From Hymenobacter polaris (lineage in GTDB: Bacteria; Bacteroidota; Bacteroidia; Cytophagales; Hymenobacteraceae): a stretch of DNA of 64,000 bases. Under the pieces are notes generated by a model that was not told where the DNA came from, searched no databases, and worked only from the letters and a program-made list of their open reading frames with translations. The DNA lies in NCBI RefSeq assembly GCF_012927305.1, contig NZ_JABBGH010000001.1:1984001-2048000 (forward strand). Direction: 5' to 3'. Position 1 is the first letter of the stretch. Every line of letters starts with the position of its first letter. Below are positions 35,123 through 44,788 of this stretch, one piece after another. A program made the translations under genes and the position numbers.

Positions 35123-36262
35123 ATGCTTCGCTATCGGTGGCTTTTTGGATGGTTGGCCGGGATGTTACCTACCGGCGTAGGGGCGCAGGTGCCAGTGGGT
35201 AATGGCCTGCAGGGCGCTTATTACCAAGGCGCCAATTTCGACCAGTTCGTCACCACGCGCCGCGATGCCGTTATCAACTTCGACTGGCACGCGCGGCGCC
35301 CGGTGGCCGGGGTCGGGGCCGAGCAGTTCTCGGTGCGCTGGACGGGCTGGCTGGTGCCGCCCACCACGGGCCGCTACGTGCTACACCTGAGCGCTGATGA
35401 CGGCCTGCGCCTGTGGCTAGACGAGCGCCCGCTGCTCGACGATTGGCGCGGCCAGGGCCTGAGCTATCACCAGGTGGCGGTTGACTTGCGCGCTGGCCAG
35501 GCCTACGCCCTGCGCCTTGACTATTGCCAGGCGACGGCTGCCACCCGGGTCCGGCTCGCCTGGGAACTGCCCGCTGCGCCAGCCACTTCCCGCCCTCGTC
35601 ACACTCGGGGAAGCTTTGCCATGGCTTCTTCAGAAGTAGTTGTCGTGCCAACGCGCTACTTATTCAGTGACGCCCCCACCCTGCCCCCAGCACCTGTAGC
35701 AGCAGTAGTGGAAGCAGCGCCGGCCATCCCTTTGCCCCCGCCGGCTAGGCCGCCCGCAGCCCCCACGAGTGTGCTGGTGCTGCACCCGAGCACTGAGGCC
35801 GCCAGCAAACCTCGACCACGCAGCTATTTAGCCCTAGGGGCCAACCAGCCCCTAACCCCGAGTCCGCCCGCCGCAACGAGTTCGAATAGAGTTACAACGG
35901 TGGCGGCTCGCTTGGCGGCGGGCCAGGCTGTGACGCTACGCACATTGTACTTCGAGCAGGGCCAAGCGGGCTTACTACCGGCCGCACGGGCTAGCCTTGA
36001 CACACTGGCGCAGGCCTTGGTCGGCCAGCCTACCCTGCACCTGCAAGTGCAGGGCCACACCGATAATCAGGGTGACCCGGCCATCAACCAGCAGCTCTCG
36101 CAGCGGCGCGCCGAAGCCGTTTGCCGCTACCTGCAGGCGCACGGCATAGCCCCCTACCGCCTGCAGGCGCTGGGCCTGGGCGGCACCCAACCGGTAGCCG
36201 ACAACACGATTCCGGCCGAGCGGCCGCGCAATCGCCGGGTGGTACTGCGGCCCCTGCCCTAG
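35123..36262 (+). CDS. PA14-OmpA fusion envelope protein
   Basis: The 379-residue protein has a signal peptide (MLRYRWLFGWLAGMLPTGVGAQ). A PA14-type beta-sandwich follows at about 25-150: LQGAYYQGANFDQF, FSVRWTGWLVPPTTGRYVLHLSADDGLRLWLD, YALRLDY and RLAWE. A Pro/Ala-rich linker comes next. An OmpA-like peptidoglycan-binding domain covers residues 265-379 (LYFEQGQAGLLPAARASLDTLAQAL, VQGHTDNQGDPAINQQLSQRRAEAVCRYL, NRRVVL). PA14 domains often bind sugars. The fusion suggests a periplasmic or outer-membrane protein that ties a glycan to the cell wall; this is inference. Confidence 0.85.
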   Translation: MLRYRWLFGWLAGMLPTGVGAQVPVGNGLQGAYYQGANFDQFVTTRRDAVINFDWHARRPVAGVGAEQFSVRWTGWLVPPTTGRYVLHLSADDGLRLWLDERPLLDDWRGQGLSYHQVAVDLRAGQAYALRLDYCQATAATRVRLAWELPAAPATSRPRHTRGSFAMASSEVVVVPTRYLFSDAPTLPPAPVAAVVEAAPAIPLPPPARPPAAPTSVLVLHPSTEAASKPRPRSYLALGANQPLTPSPPAATSSNRVTTVAARLAAGQAVTLRTLYFEQGQAGLLPAARASLDTLAQALVGQPTLHLQVQGHTDNQGDPAINQQLSQRRAEAVCRYLQAHGIAPYRLQALGLGGTQPVADNTIPAERPRNRRVVLRPLP

Positions 36263-36385
36263 GTTAGCAGCTTCTTAGCGACTACCTGGGCACGGGTACG
36301 CAGCATGTAACACGTAATTAAGACTACCCGCCACTCACTACACCCCACCCTTACCAAATAGCAATTTTTCCATATCTTACCCTGC

Positions 36386-36886
36386 ATGAAACACTTCTTA
36401 CTCACCGCCTCTCTACTCTGCTTGGCCCTAGGGCCAGCGCAGGCCCAAACTGCCCCAACCCCACCCGTACAAGCTGGTCCCATAAGCGCCTTGGACGCCC
36501 AAAACGGGTTTCGGACTTACGTGCTAGGAGCGCCAATCAAGGAGTATCCCCAGTTGAAGCGCAAAGAAGGGGTTATTTACGAAAGCCGCAAAGAGCCCCT
36601 GTTGCTAGGCAATACCCAGCTTACCAATTTGTACTTTACTACTTACCAAGGGCGATTGGCTTCTATTGTCTTCGGCACGCGGGGCGCCGACAACAGCGAA
36701 GCGTTGGTAGCTAGCCTTACGCAGCAGTACGGCCCAAGCACCTCGGCCAACGGGGCAGCCCAAACTTGGGAGGGCAACAAGGTCACGATGTACGTTACCA
36801 GGGTCGGGAGCGGGGACTATGAAATTTGTATAGTCACGCTCAAGAGCAACGAACTGGCTGCCGAGCAAAAAGCGACTGCCAAGTAA
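36386..36886 (+). CDS. Secreted hypothetical protein
   Basis: The 166-residue product has a clear signal peptide (MKHFLLTASLLCLALGPAQAQ). The mature part is mixed alpha/beta (FRTYVLGAPIKEYP, LTNLYFTTYQGRLASIVF, SEALVASLTQQYG, KVTMYVTRV). No family is recognised. G+C is a little lower than in adjacent genes. It follows the PA14-OmpA gene by 124 bp in the same direction, possibly with its own promoter. Confidence 0.55.
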   Translation: MKHFLLTASLLCLALGPAQAQTAPTPPVQAGPISALDAQNGFRTYVLGAPIKEYPQLKRKEGVIYESRKEPLLLGNTQLTNLYFTTYQGRLASIVFGTRGADNSEALVASLTQQYGPSTSANGAAQTWEGNKVTMYVTRVGSGDYEICIVTLKSNELAAEQKATAK

Positions 36887-37432
36887 TATACCAACGAAAT
36901 CCTCAGCGTCTTTTCCCTCTAACCCAAAGAATCCTATCCGCCGCGGCGGGAATTTTTAACAGTTGCTTATCAGCACGCTCATACGCTTATCCTTATGTGA
37001 GCTGCGCAGGTTATTAGCTCATAATTAATGATATATCTCACATAACCTACTGCGGCCACCTAGGGTATAGTGACGCAAGAAGTAGGCGAGCCTACACCCC
37101 CGCTTACCTAGTTTCAACGCTGGTGGCGACGTAAGCAGCACCAGGTAGCAAGGCGTTGGGCGGAGTAGTAGCTGGTCCCCAACCCCCGCACCCACCCGAT
37201 TGCGCCCCGTCCCGTGGGCCCGCCCCTGCTTTTTTAAAAGCTCCTCACCCCAGGCTCCCCTATTCAGCGCCCTGCCCTTTCTTGATGCTTTGCGCGCACT
37301 CCTTTTTATCACCTAATCTCACAAAACTTTTATTTTTACCTAGCAAACAATTAACTGATACCTAGGGTCATGCGCTATTAAAACAGCTAGCCGCTAGCTG
37401 CGATTTTAGTTGCCCTAACTAATCGTTCGCTT
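36887..37432. other. Intergenic region, no gene seen
   Basis: This stretch of 546 bp is comparatively A+T rich, with CCTAGG near 37060 and 37362. I see no convincing frame and no strong hairpin. A promoter for the membrane protein at 37433 must lie here but no box is clear. Confidence 0.45.
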
Positions 37433-38071
37433 ATGGCAATGACTATGCTTCCCAGGAAGGTGCCTGGCCAACTGTTAGGAAGCCTTACTGCCGCTACTGC
37501 TTGGTTTGCCCTGCTACTGCAGGCCGTATTAACGACGGGTAGTCTGCTCAATTTGCTCAGCTACTTCACCATTATTTCCAACCTAGCGGTTGCGCTGAGT
37601 CTAACGCTGGCCCTGGGCTGGCCCAGCACCAAGCTGGGGCGCTACGCGGCCAGCCCAGCCAGCCAAACCGCGGTGGCGCTGTACATTGTCGTAGTCGCGC
37701 TCGTGTACAACACCGTCCTGCGCGGCCTGCTGCTGCTAGCGGGCTGGTCCTGGCTGGCCGATACGCTGCTGCACGTAGTGGTGCCCGTGTTGTATGTTGG
37801 CTACTGGCTATGGTTTACTCCGCGCCGAACCCTGCGCTGGGCCCAGCTAGGGGCGTGGCTAGTCTTTCCAGCCGCTTACTTGGGGTACTCCCTGCTGCGC
37901 GGCCCAGTAGCGCAGTGGTATCCGTACCCGTTCCTGAACGTGTCAACCCTAGGCTACGCGCAGGTGCTACGCAATAGCGGTGTGGTACTCGCTTGTTTTC
38001 TGCTTGTTGGCAGCGGCTTGATAGCGCTTAACCGCGCCTTACCGCTTCGCTACTTCAATAAGCAGCTATAG
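37433..38071 (+). CDS. Pr6Pr-family six-helix membrane protein
   Basis: The 212-residue protein has six hydrophobic segments (about 15-33, 40-60, 78-98, 107-124, 136-152, 178-198). The sequence LLNLLSYFTIISNLAVALS, then AVALYIVVVALVYNTVLRGLL and YPYPFLNVSTLGYAQVL is the pattern of the Pr6Pr family, whose function is not established. An inner-membrane location is likely. The short basic N-terminus (MAMTMLPRKVPGQ) fits an ATG at 37433. Confidence 0.7.
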   Translation: MAMTMLPRKVPGQLLGSLTAATAWFALLLQAVLTTGSLLNLLSYFTIISNLAVALSLTLALGWPSTKLGRYAASPASQTAVALYIVVVALVYNTVLRGLLLLAGWSWLADTLLHVVVPVLYVGYWLWFTPRRTLRWAQLGAWLVFPAAYLGYSLLRGPVAQWYPYPFLNVSTLGYAQVLRNSGVVLACFLLVGSGLIALNRALPLRYFNKQL

Positions 38072-38091
38072 ACCAGCAGCAAAGTTTTTAT

Positions 38092-38147
38092 GCCCCCGCC
38101 CTACCCAGAAGTCCCCGGCCCTGGGCAAGGCGGGGGCTTCTGGGTGG
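38092..38147. terminator. Interlocked inverted repeats between convergent genes
   Basis: GCCCCCGCC (38092-38100) pairs with GGCGGGGGC (38129-38137). CTACCCAGAAG (38101-38111) pairs with CTTCTGGGTGG (38137-38147), with one mismatch or G:U pair. The order A-B-A'-B' means the two hairpins exclude each other. It lies between two convergent genes and probably terminates both. Confidence 0.6.
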
Positions 38148-38160
38148 CTTGTGCTTAACC

Positions 38161-38802
38161 TTACCGGCCAAAGCTATACTGCACCCCTAACTGGGTGTTA
38201 AGGAAGCTACGGTTGCCGAAATTATAATTGTAGTGGTTAAAGAAATCCACATTAAGTAGGCTGTTGGCGGTAAGGTCCAATCGGGTGCCAGCCGAGTAGC
38301 GTAGTGCTGGCCCCAGCACTACGTTTGCGGTGTTTTCTACGGCGGTATAGGCGCCGGCTTGGTTGCGGGTGGGCTGCACGGCGTCGGTATACTCCCCACT
38401 GCGCTTATCTATCGTATGCGCCCAACTAGCGCCGGCTAATACGTCCACGTGCAGGCGCGAGGTGGGGGCGGTAATGGTAAAGCGAGCCAGTAAGGGCACC
38501 ACCAGCACGTCCCGGCGCAGCGCAGATTTATACACGCCGAGTGTAACGCTAGCCGAGTCACGAGTGAAGCTACCGCTGGCGGAGCCCCGGCCGAAGCTAG
38601 CGCCCGTCTGAATAGCCCAGCGGGGGCTAAGTTGCCAGCCTAGCGTAATAGCTGGCCCTATGCTGTTGGTGGAAAAAGGCAGGAATACGCGGTCCGTATG
38701 CAGGGATGCCCCAGCACCTAGGTAGAAGTGAGGTGCCGTTTGGGCGAGCGCGGCAAGAGGTAGGCCAAAGCAACCGAGAGTAAGTAACGCGATAGAACGC
38801 AT
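38161..38802 (-). CDS. Outer-membrane beta-barrel protein
   Basis: The 213-residue product starts MRSIALLTLGCFGLPLAALAQ, a signal peptide, so ATG 38802 is used. Strands alternate polar and nonpolar residues (HFYLGAGASLHTDRVF, AITLGWQLSPRWAIQTGASFG, LVVPLLARFTI, LRYSAGTRLDLT). It ends NTQLGVQYSFGR, with the terminal aromatic region typical of barrels. It resembles small PorT/OMP_b-brl proteins. No substrate can be named. Confidence 0.72.
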   Translation of the reverse strand: MRSIALLTLGCFGLPLAALAQTAPHFYLGAGASLHTDRVFLPFSTNSIGPAITLGWQLSPRWAIQTGASFGRGSASGSFTRDSASVTLGVYKSALRRDVLVVPLLARFTITAPTSRLHVDVLAGASWAHTIDKRSGEYTDAVQPTRNQAGAYTAVENTANVVLGPALRYSAGTRLDLTANSLLNVDFFNHYNYNFGNRSFLNTQLGVQYSFGR

Positions 38803-39365
38803 GTGGAAGATGGAGCAGGGATGGAGGAATGACCTATAAGATGGCAGCTCAACCCTTATTGGTTGCACCCAGCTCAAGAGGGCTTTGTCATGCAATTGGT
38901 GTGCCCTCAAACCACAAGAAAGCCCCACCGTTGCCGTCGGGGCCTAGGGCTATAAAGAGGCGCTTACAGCTTTGCACGAATGCTTGAACTTTCAGCGGTT
39001 TCTTCACCCGTAGTAATACGCTGTAATACGCTTTGGTGTGCCAGAGGATGGCTGGCTTCCAACTAGTTTTTGTGCGGGGAATTTTCGCTTAGAACTCGAT
39101 GTGTCGGATGCCGTAGGGAACCCGCTTGAATTGCTTTGTGAAGCCCTAGCTGTGGTGCCAACCGTCCATTCGGCTGGCAACTAGCTGCTCGGCGGGTAAC
39201 GCCTAAAATAGCTGCCGCGCAGGTAGCAGGCGCAACCTCGCTTATCCTCACGGTGTCGTTAACGCACTTGCTAGCTGGGCACGGTACTGCCACCTCCTTC
39301 GGACAAAACGGGCTCAGCCGCAGTAGTAGTACTCCGTCGCTTGCTTCTGCTTATTCCCCGTTTCC
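38803..39365. other. Intergenic region between divergent barrel and DUF2723 genes
   Basis: There is a short direct repeat TAATACGCTGTAATACGC near 39015-39034 and a CCTAGG near 38941. A 76-codon minus frame (39063-39293) lacks any protein-like pattern. Nothing else is seen. Confidence 0.4.
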
Positions 39366-42300
39366 ATGTCCACCTTTACTGCACGCAATACCTTGGCTGG
39401 CTGGGTAGTCTTTGCCCTGGCCCTGGCTACGTACCTGCTCACGCTCGAGCCCACGGCCTCGTTCTGGGACTGCGGCGAGTTCATCGCCTGCTCCTACAAG
39501 CTGCTGGTGCCCCACCCCCCCGGCGCCCCCACCTTCCTTATCCTGGGCCGCCTCCTCTCGCTGCTCAGCTTCGGCAACCGCGCGCACGTGGCCCCGCTCA
39601 TCAACGCCCTCTCGGGGCTGAGCAGCGCGTTTACCGTGCTGTTTCTGTTCTGGATAATCACGCGCATGGCCCGCAAGCTGCTGCTGGCCCGCGCCGAGTT
39701 CGAGACCGAGACGCCCGAGCCCACTAGCCTGCAAACCTGGCTCATCCTCGGGGCCGGGGCGGTGGGCGCGCTCTCGTTCGCCTTCTCCGACTCGTTCTGG
39801 TTCAACGCCGTCGAGGGCGAGGTCTACGCCATGTCGAGCTTGTGCACGGCGGCCGTGGTGTGGATAATGCTCAAGTGGGAGGAGCGCGCCGACGAGCCCG
39901 ACGCCGAAAAGTGGCTGATTCTGATTGCCTACGTCATTGGCTTGAGCATCGGGGTGCACTTGCTCAATTTGCTGGCCGTGCCCGCCCTGGCTCTCATCTA
40001 CTACTACCGCCGCCATCCCCAGCCCACCGTCCTGGGCGGGGTCATCACGCTGGCGGTAAGCCTGGTGATTGTAGGCTCGGTGCTGGTGGGCATCATTCCG
40101 GGCCTGCCCACGCTGGCCGGCAGCTTCGAGGTGTTCTTCGTCAACAGCCTCGGCCTGCCCTTCGATGCGGGCTTGATTATTTTCCTGGGGCTGTTCGTGG
40201 GCTTGATTTGGCTGGGCTTCCGGCAGTCGTTTCAGCGTCGCAGCCAGCTACTAAACACCAGCATGCTGTGCTTCGTGTTCATTCTGATTGGCTACTCCAC
40301 CTACCTGATTGTACCCATCCGGGCCGCATTCAAGCCTACCATCAATCAGAATGACCCTTCCAATGTATTGTCGTTCGTGAGCTACCTCAAGCGCGAGCAG
40401 TACGGCTCTAGGCCCCTGCTCTACGGCCCGCAGTACAACGCCCAGCCCGACCACTACGAGGACGGCACCCCGCGCTACCGGCGCGAAGGCGGCAAGTACG
40501 TCGAGATTCTGCCCCGCGCCCAGGAGCCCGGCTATGCCGACGCCGACAAGATGCTGCTGCCCCGTATCTACAGCTCGGAGCCTATTCAACTTCAGGAGTA
40601 TGCTAAATGGGTGCCCGACCTGCAGGTTGACAGCCGCCACCCGAGCAGTAGCCCTAGGCCCACCATGGCCCAAAACCTGGGCTTCCTCTTGCGCTACCAA
40701 CTAGGGCACATGTTCTGGCGCTACTTCGGCTGGAACTACATCGGGCGCGAGTCCGACATTCAGCAAGCCGGGGTGCTCACGCCCTTCGGGCCCGGCGCCA
40801 GTAGCCTCCCGTCCCGCATTGGGGGCAGCTTTGCCCATAATAACTTCTTCGCCATTCCGCTCATCCTAGGCCTCATTGGCTTGTTTGGGCAGCTGCGCCG
40901 CCGCGGGCACGATGCGCTGACCGTCGGGCTGCTGTTTTTACTGACGGGGATGGCCATTATTATTTACCTGAACCAACCCCCTTCGGAACCCCGTGAGCGT
41001 GACTATACCTTCACCGGGGCTACGTTTGCTTTTGCCATCTGGATTGGCCTAGGGGTTATTGGGCTGGCGCAGGCTTTGCAGCAAGTGCTGCGCAACAACC
41101 AGCTGCGCACGGCCGCCGCCATCCTGCTAGGCCTGGTGTCGCCCGCCATTCTGGTAGCGCAAGGTTGGGACGACCACGACCGCTCGGGCCGCTACGCTTC
41201 GGTGGATGCCGCCCGTAATTTGCTCAACTCGTGCGCTCCGAACGCCATCCTGTTCACCAACGGCGACAATGACACGTTCCCGCTCTGGTACGCGCAGGAA
41301 GTGGAGGGCCGACGCACCGACGTGCGCGTCATCGTGCTCACGTATTTAAATACTGATTGGTATATCCAGCAGATGAAGCGGCCCTCGTATGCGTCGGCCC
41401 CCTTGCCCTTCTCCATGGGCGAGCAGGCCTACGCCCAAGGCAACAACGACCTCTTGCCCTTTATGCCGAACGCGGCCGTGGATAGCCTCGACCTCAAGCA
41501 GTTCATTGGCTTGGTGGGGCAGAATAGCCCGCTGCTACGCTACACGGATGGCACGTATTCGACGAGCACGTTCCCCACGCCCAACTTCTACCTCAAAGTG
41601 GATACGACGGCCGTCAAGCGCCTCGGCCTGGTGCCGGCCGACCGCCAAAACCAGCTAGTAAGCGAGCTGCGCTGGAGCATGGGCAAGCGCGCCATCGAGA
41701 AGAAGAATCTGGCCATCCTCGACATCATCGCCACGAACAACTGGCGCCGGCCCATCTATTTCAGCTCCACCGTCAACCCGGCCGATTACATGAATTTGCA
41801 GCCTTACTTCCAACTAGAAGGCTTGGCCTACCGCTTGCTGCCCCTGCAAGACCCCGGCTATGCCAGCACCGGCGAAGAGGGCTACGTCGAGCCCAACCTC
41901 AATTACCAGCGCTTACTGCGCACGTTTGCTTACCGCGGGCTGCGCGACCACGCCATTTACTACGACGAGAATAGTCTGCGCTTCCCGTCGTACTACCGCG
42001 ACAAATTTGCCCGGCTGGCTAATACGTACCTAGCCCAGGGCAACCGCGCCAAGGCCCACGAAGTGGCTGACTACTGCCTGCAGGTGATGCCGCCCGATAC
42101 AATACCCTACGACTCGTTCTCGCCCCTGCTGGCACCGGCGCTGGCGGCGGGCGGCGAGCGCGCCCGGGCCAATGTGCTGCTCGACACGACGCTACGCGAG
42201 GCTACGCAGGCCATCAACTACTACGCCGCTCGCCCGGATGGCGCCCTGTTTGACTACCCCCGTAATCTCAACTTGCTGCAGGTGCAGAATGTATACCGGT

Positions 42301-42392
42301 CGGCCGCGCAGCTAGGCGATACCACCCGGGCTCAGCGGGCCTTGGCCGTCTTGCAGCCCTACCTACGCGGCCCCCGGCCAGCGGAGGAGTAG
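39366..42392 (+). CDS. DUF2723 integral membrane protein (GT117/TMEM260-like)
   Basis: The 1008-residue inner-membrane protein opens with LAGWVVFALALATYLLTLEPTASFWDCGEFIACSYKL, the DUF2723 hallmark with the acidic WDCGE motif. It has roughly a dozen hydrophobic segments up to residue 620. The C-terminal region has the conserved block AILFTNGDNDTFPLWYAQEVEGRR, and helical repeats near 870-1000. DUF2723 proteins are placed with GT-C type glycosyltransferases (TMEM260-like), which move a sugar from a lipid carrier to proteins on the outer side. The function here is inferred from family. Confidence 0.9.
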   Translation: MSTFTARNTLAGWVVFALALATYLLTLEPTASFWDCGEFIACSYKLLVPHPPGAPTFLILGRLLSLLSFGNRAHVAPLINALSGLSSAFTVLFLFWIITRMARKLLLARAEFETETPEPTSLQTWLILGAGAVGALSFAFSDSFWFNAVEGEVYAMSSLCTAAVVWIMLKWEERADEPDAEKWLILIAYVIGLSIGVHLLNLLAVPALALIYYYRRHPQPTVLGGVITLAVSLVIVGSVLVGIIPGLPTLAGSFEVFFVNSLGLPFDAGLIIFLGLFVGLIWLGFRQSFQRRSQLLNTSMLCFVFILIGYSTYLIVPIRAAFKPTINQNDPSNVLSFVSYLKREQYGSRPLLYGPQYNAQPDHYEDGTPRYRREGGKYVEILPRAQEPGYADADKMLLPRIYSSEPIQLQEYAKWVPDLQVDSRHPSSSPRPTMAQNLGFLLRYQLGHMFWRYFGWNYIGRESDIQQAGVLTPFGPGASSLPSRIGGSFAHNNFFAIPLILGLIGLFGQLRRRGHDALTVGLLFLLTGMAIIIYLNQPPSEPRERDYTFTGATFAFAIWIGLGVIGLAQALQQVLRNNQLRTAAAILLGLVSPAILVAQGWDDHDRSGRYASVDAARNLLNSCAPNAILFTNGDNDTFPLWYAQEVEGRRTDVRVIVLTYLNTDWYIQQMKRPSYASAPLPFSMGEQAYAQGNNDLLPFMPNAAVDSLDLKQFIGLVGQNSPLLRYTDGTYSTSTFPTPNFYLKVDTTAVKRLGLVPADRQNQLVSELRWSMGKRAIEKKNLAILDIIATNNWRRPIYFSSTVNPADYMNLQPYFQLEGLAYRLLPLQDPGYASTGEEGYVEPNLNYQRLLRTFAYRGLRDHAIYYDENSLRFPSYYRDKFARLANTYLAQGNRAKAHEVADYCLQVMPPDTIPYDSFSPLLAPALAAGGERARANVLLDTTLREATQAINYYAARPDGALFDYPRNLNLLQVQNVYRSAAQLGDTTRAQRALAVLQPYLRGPRPAEE

Positions 42393-42400
42393 CCTCTTAA

Positions 42401-42473
42401 AGCGGTTTCGCAGCCAGTAGGCAGTAGCGCGGAATAACAGTCTGCGTTACTGCCCACTGGCTGCGAAACCGCT
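42401..42473. terminator. Long hairpin after the DUF2723 gene
   Basis: Arms of 30 bp (42401-42430 and 42444-42473) differ at two positions and enclose 13 bp. Sequence AGCGGTTTCGCAGCCAGTAG is unrelated to the GGCGGTCATGC family. It may terminate transcription or be a second palindromic repeat type. Confidence 0.7.
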
Positions 42474-42642
42474 CTAGTTGGTCGGCCCCGCATAGGTCTT
42501 GCTTATAGGGGCCTGCCAGCTAATCTTCGGCAGTCAGCAAGGCTAGGGCTGGGCAGCGGCCCCTGCTTCCCTACTATTAGCAGTTCGGTAGCCTCTTGCT
42601 TTCTTCAGCAAAAGCTACTTTGCTCGGTAGCAACTTGCAGTC

Positions 42643-44610
42643 ATGACTCCCCCTACTACTACGCCTACCGTGCCGGCCCACTCGGCGGCCAGCCTACACC
42701 AACGCATCACGGCGGCGGGCACGCTCATTGCCTTGGGCATCGTTTACGGCGACATCGGCACCTCGCCGCTCTACACCGTGCGCGGCGTGTTCGTGCACCG
42801 GCCCGTGACGGAGGAGGTCGTGCTGGGCACCATTTCGGCCATCATCTGGACGCTGACGCTGCTCACCACCGTCAAGTACGTGCTCATTGCCATGCGGGCT
42901 GATAACCACGGCGAGGGCGGCATCCTGTCGCTCTACGCCCTGCTGCGGCGGCTGCACCTCAAGTACCTCTACATCCCGGCCATCGTAGGGGCGGCGGCGC
43001 TGCTAGCGGACGGCATTATCACGCCGCCCATCTCCGTGTCATCAGCCATTGAGGGCTTGCAGGTGCTCAAGCCTGACTTGAACACGGTGCCCATCGTGCT
43101 GGCTATCATTGTGGGGTTGTTTGCGTTTCAGCAGTTTGGCACGGCGATTATTGGCAAGCTATTTGGGCCGGTAATGCTGTTGTTTTTCAGCATGATAGCC
43201 GCCCTAGGGCTGCCTTACGTGCTGCGCGAGCCGGGCATCCTGCGGGCGCTTAACCCCTACTATGCCTTCCACCTGGTTACGCAAGTACCGGGTGCGTTCT
43301 GGCTGCTGGGCAGCATTTTTCTGTGTAGCACGGGCGCGGAAGCACTCTACGCCGACATGGGCCACGTGGGGCGGCGCAACATCTACGTGTCGTGGGCCTT
43401 CGTGAAAGGGTGTTTGCTATGCAACTACCTGGGCCAGGGGGCGTGGCTGCTGCGGCACCTGGGCCGGCCGCTGGGCGAGCAGAATTTGTTTTTCGAGATG
43501 ATACCGCGCCGGGGACTGCTGCCGGCCATTATCCTTTGTACGCTGGCTACCATTATCGCTTCCCAGGCGCTTATCTCGGGCTCTTACACGCTCATCATTG
43601 AGGCCCTGCAGCTCAACTTCTGGCCTAAAGTCAAGATTTCCTACCCCACAGAGCTGCGCGGGCAGGCCTACGTGCCCTCCCTAACCTGGCTGCTGGGGGC
43701 GGGCTGTGTGGGGGTAGTGCTCTACTTCCGCGAGAGCAGCCGCATGGAGGCTGCCTTCGGGCTGGCCGTCACAATTACGATGCTGATGACGACCATTCTG
43801 CTAGCGTATTACCTACGTCTGCGCCGGGCCAACTGGGTGTGGATAGGCCTGCTGCTGGCCGCGTATTTCACAGTGGAAGGCAGCTTTCTGGTGGCTAACC
43901 TGCGCAAGTTTCCGCAGGGCGGCTGGCTGAGCGTGCTGTTGGGCGTACTGCTGCTGCTGGTGATGGTGAGCTGGATTCAGGGCCGGCAGCTGTTTCAGGA
44001 TTTCTATAAGTACGTGCCGCTGGCCGATTACCTGCCCCGCTTGCAAGCCTTGAGCCAGGACGAGACCGTGCCCAAGCTGGCAACTAACCTGGTGTATTTC
44101 ACCGACTCCACGAACCCTAAACTGGTGGAAAACGCCATCATGCACAGCATCTTCCGCAAAAGCCCTAAGCGCGCTGACGTGTATTACCTGCTGCACGTAA
44201 CGACTACGGACGAGCCCTACACCCGCGCCTACCACGCCGAAGTCATTTTACCTGACGACTTAGTGCGCATTGATTTCCGGCTGGGCTTCCGGGTGGACCA
44301 CGCCATTAACTACATGTTCCGGCAAGTAGTCACGGACATGGTGGCGGCTGGGCAGCTTGACATCAGCTCGCGCTACGCCTCGCTGCGCGGTGAGGTGGGC
44401 GACTTCGAATTTGTCATCCTTAATCGCACCCTGCCCTACGCCCAAAGCCTAAGCGGCTGGCAGCGGCTAGTGGCGCGGGTGTCGGGTGCTTTACGCTGGC
44501 TGGGGGCGAGCCAGCAGCAGAGCTTCGGCCTCGACAACTCCTCCCTCTTGGTTGAGAACATCCCACTACTCACTCCGGAAAGACCAGAATTGCAGCTGGC
44601 GCGGGAGTAG
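42643..44610 (+). CDS. kup: Kup-type potassium transporter
   Basis: The 655-residue membrane protein has the KUP/HAK/KT signature GIVYGDIGTSPLYTVRGVF at its start. About 12 hydrophobic segments follow, with a cytosolic C-terminal domain from about residue 455 (DYLPRLQALSQDE, LVYFTDS, VDHAINYMFRQVV). It imports K+ together with H+. Length matches the family. A 33-residue N-terminal extension rich in Thr/Pro precedes the first helix. Confidence 0.94.
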   Translation: MTPPTTTPTVPAHSAASLHQRITAAGTLIALGIVYGDIGTSPLYTVRGVFVHRPVTEEVVLGTISAIIWTLTLLTTVKYVLIAMRADNHGEGGILSLYALLRRLHLKYLYIPAIVGAAALLADGIITPPISVSSAIEGLQVLKPDLNTVPIVLAIIVGLFAFQQFGTAIIGKLFGPVMLLFFSMIAALGLPYVLREPGILRALNPYYAFHLVTQVPGAFWLLGSIFLCSTGAEALYADMGHVGRRNIYVSWAFVKGCLLCNYLGQGAWLLRHLGRPLGEQNLFFEMIPRRGLLPAIILCTLATIIASQALISGSYTLIIEALQLNFWPKVKISYPTELRGQAYVPSLTWLLGAGCVGVVLYFRESSRMEAAFGLAVTITMLMTTILLAYYLRLRRANWVWIGLLLAAYFTVEGSFLVANLRKFPQGGWLSVLLGVLLLLVMVSWIQGRQLFQDFYKYVPLADYLPRLQALSQDETVPKLATNLVYFTDSTNPKLVENAIMHSIFRKSPKRADVYYLLHVTTTDEPYTRAYHAEVILPDDLVRIDFRLGFRVDHAINYMFRQVVTDMVAAGQLDISSRYASLRGEVGDFEFVILNRTLPYAQSLSGWQRLVARVSGALRWLGASQQQSFGLDNSSLLVENIPLLTPERPELQLARE

Positions 44611-44704
44611 TATACACCGGGCCTGAGTTAAAGCGTGCTGCAAAGAGCGAGAAACCATTCGGTCGGCGGCACGCAAACAGCAAAGGCTTTATCTATATAG
44701 TATA

Positions 44705-44788
44705 GTGCGCCTGGTGGGCTGGCTGCTGCGCGTGGGGCTGACCCTAGGGGCGGTGGGGGTAGGTTTGCTAACTAGCCTGCTACCTTAG
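44705..44788 (+). CDS. Possible 27-residue membrane peptide or remnant
   Basis: A GTG-started frame gives VRLVGWLLRVGLTLGAV, then GVGLLTSLLP and a TAG. It is hydrophobic throughout, like one transmembrane helix. It may be a fragment of a lost gene. No start signal is evident. Confidence 0.25.
   Translation: MRLVGWLLRVGLTLGAVGVGLLTSLLP

Noticed and set aside
38092..38147. RNA pseudoknot
   Set aside because: The arms are in pseudoknot order, but there is no nucleotide between the first two arms to cross an 11-bp stem, so competing hairpins are more likely.
39063..39293. 76-codon minus-strand frame upstream of the DUF2723 gene
   Set aside because: No start signal, domain or signal peptide, and its composition is not gene-like.
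39351..40016. 221-codon minus-strand frame opposite the DUF2723 gene
   Set aside because: Composition is typical of antisense translation of a high-G+C gene; the plus strand encodes clear membrane helices and family motifs.
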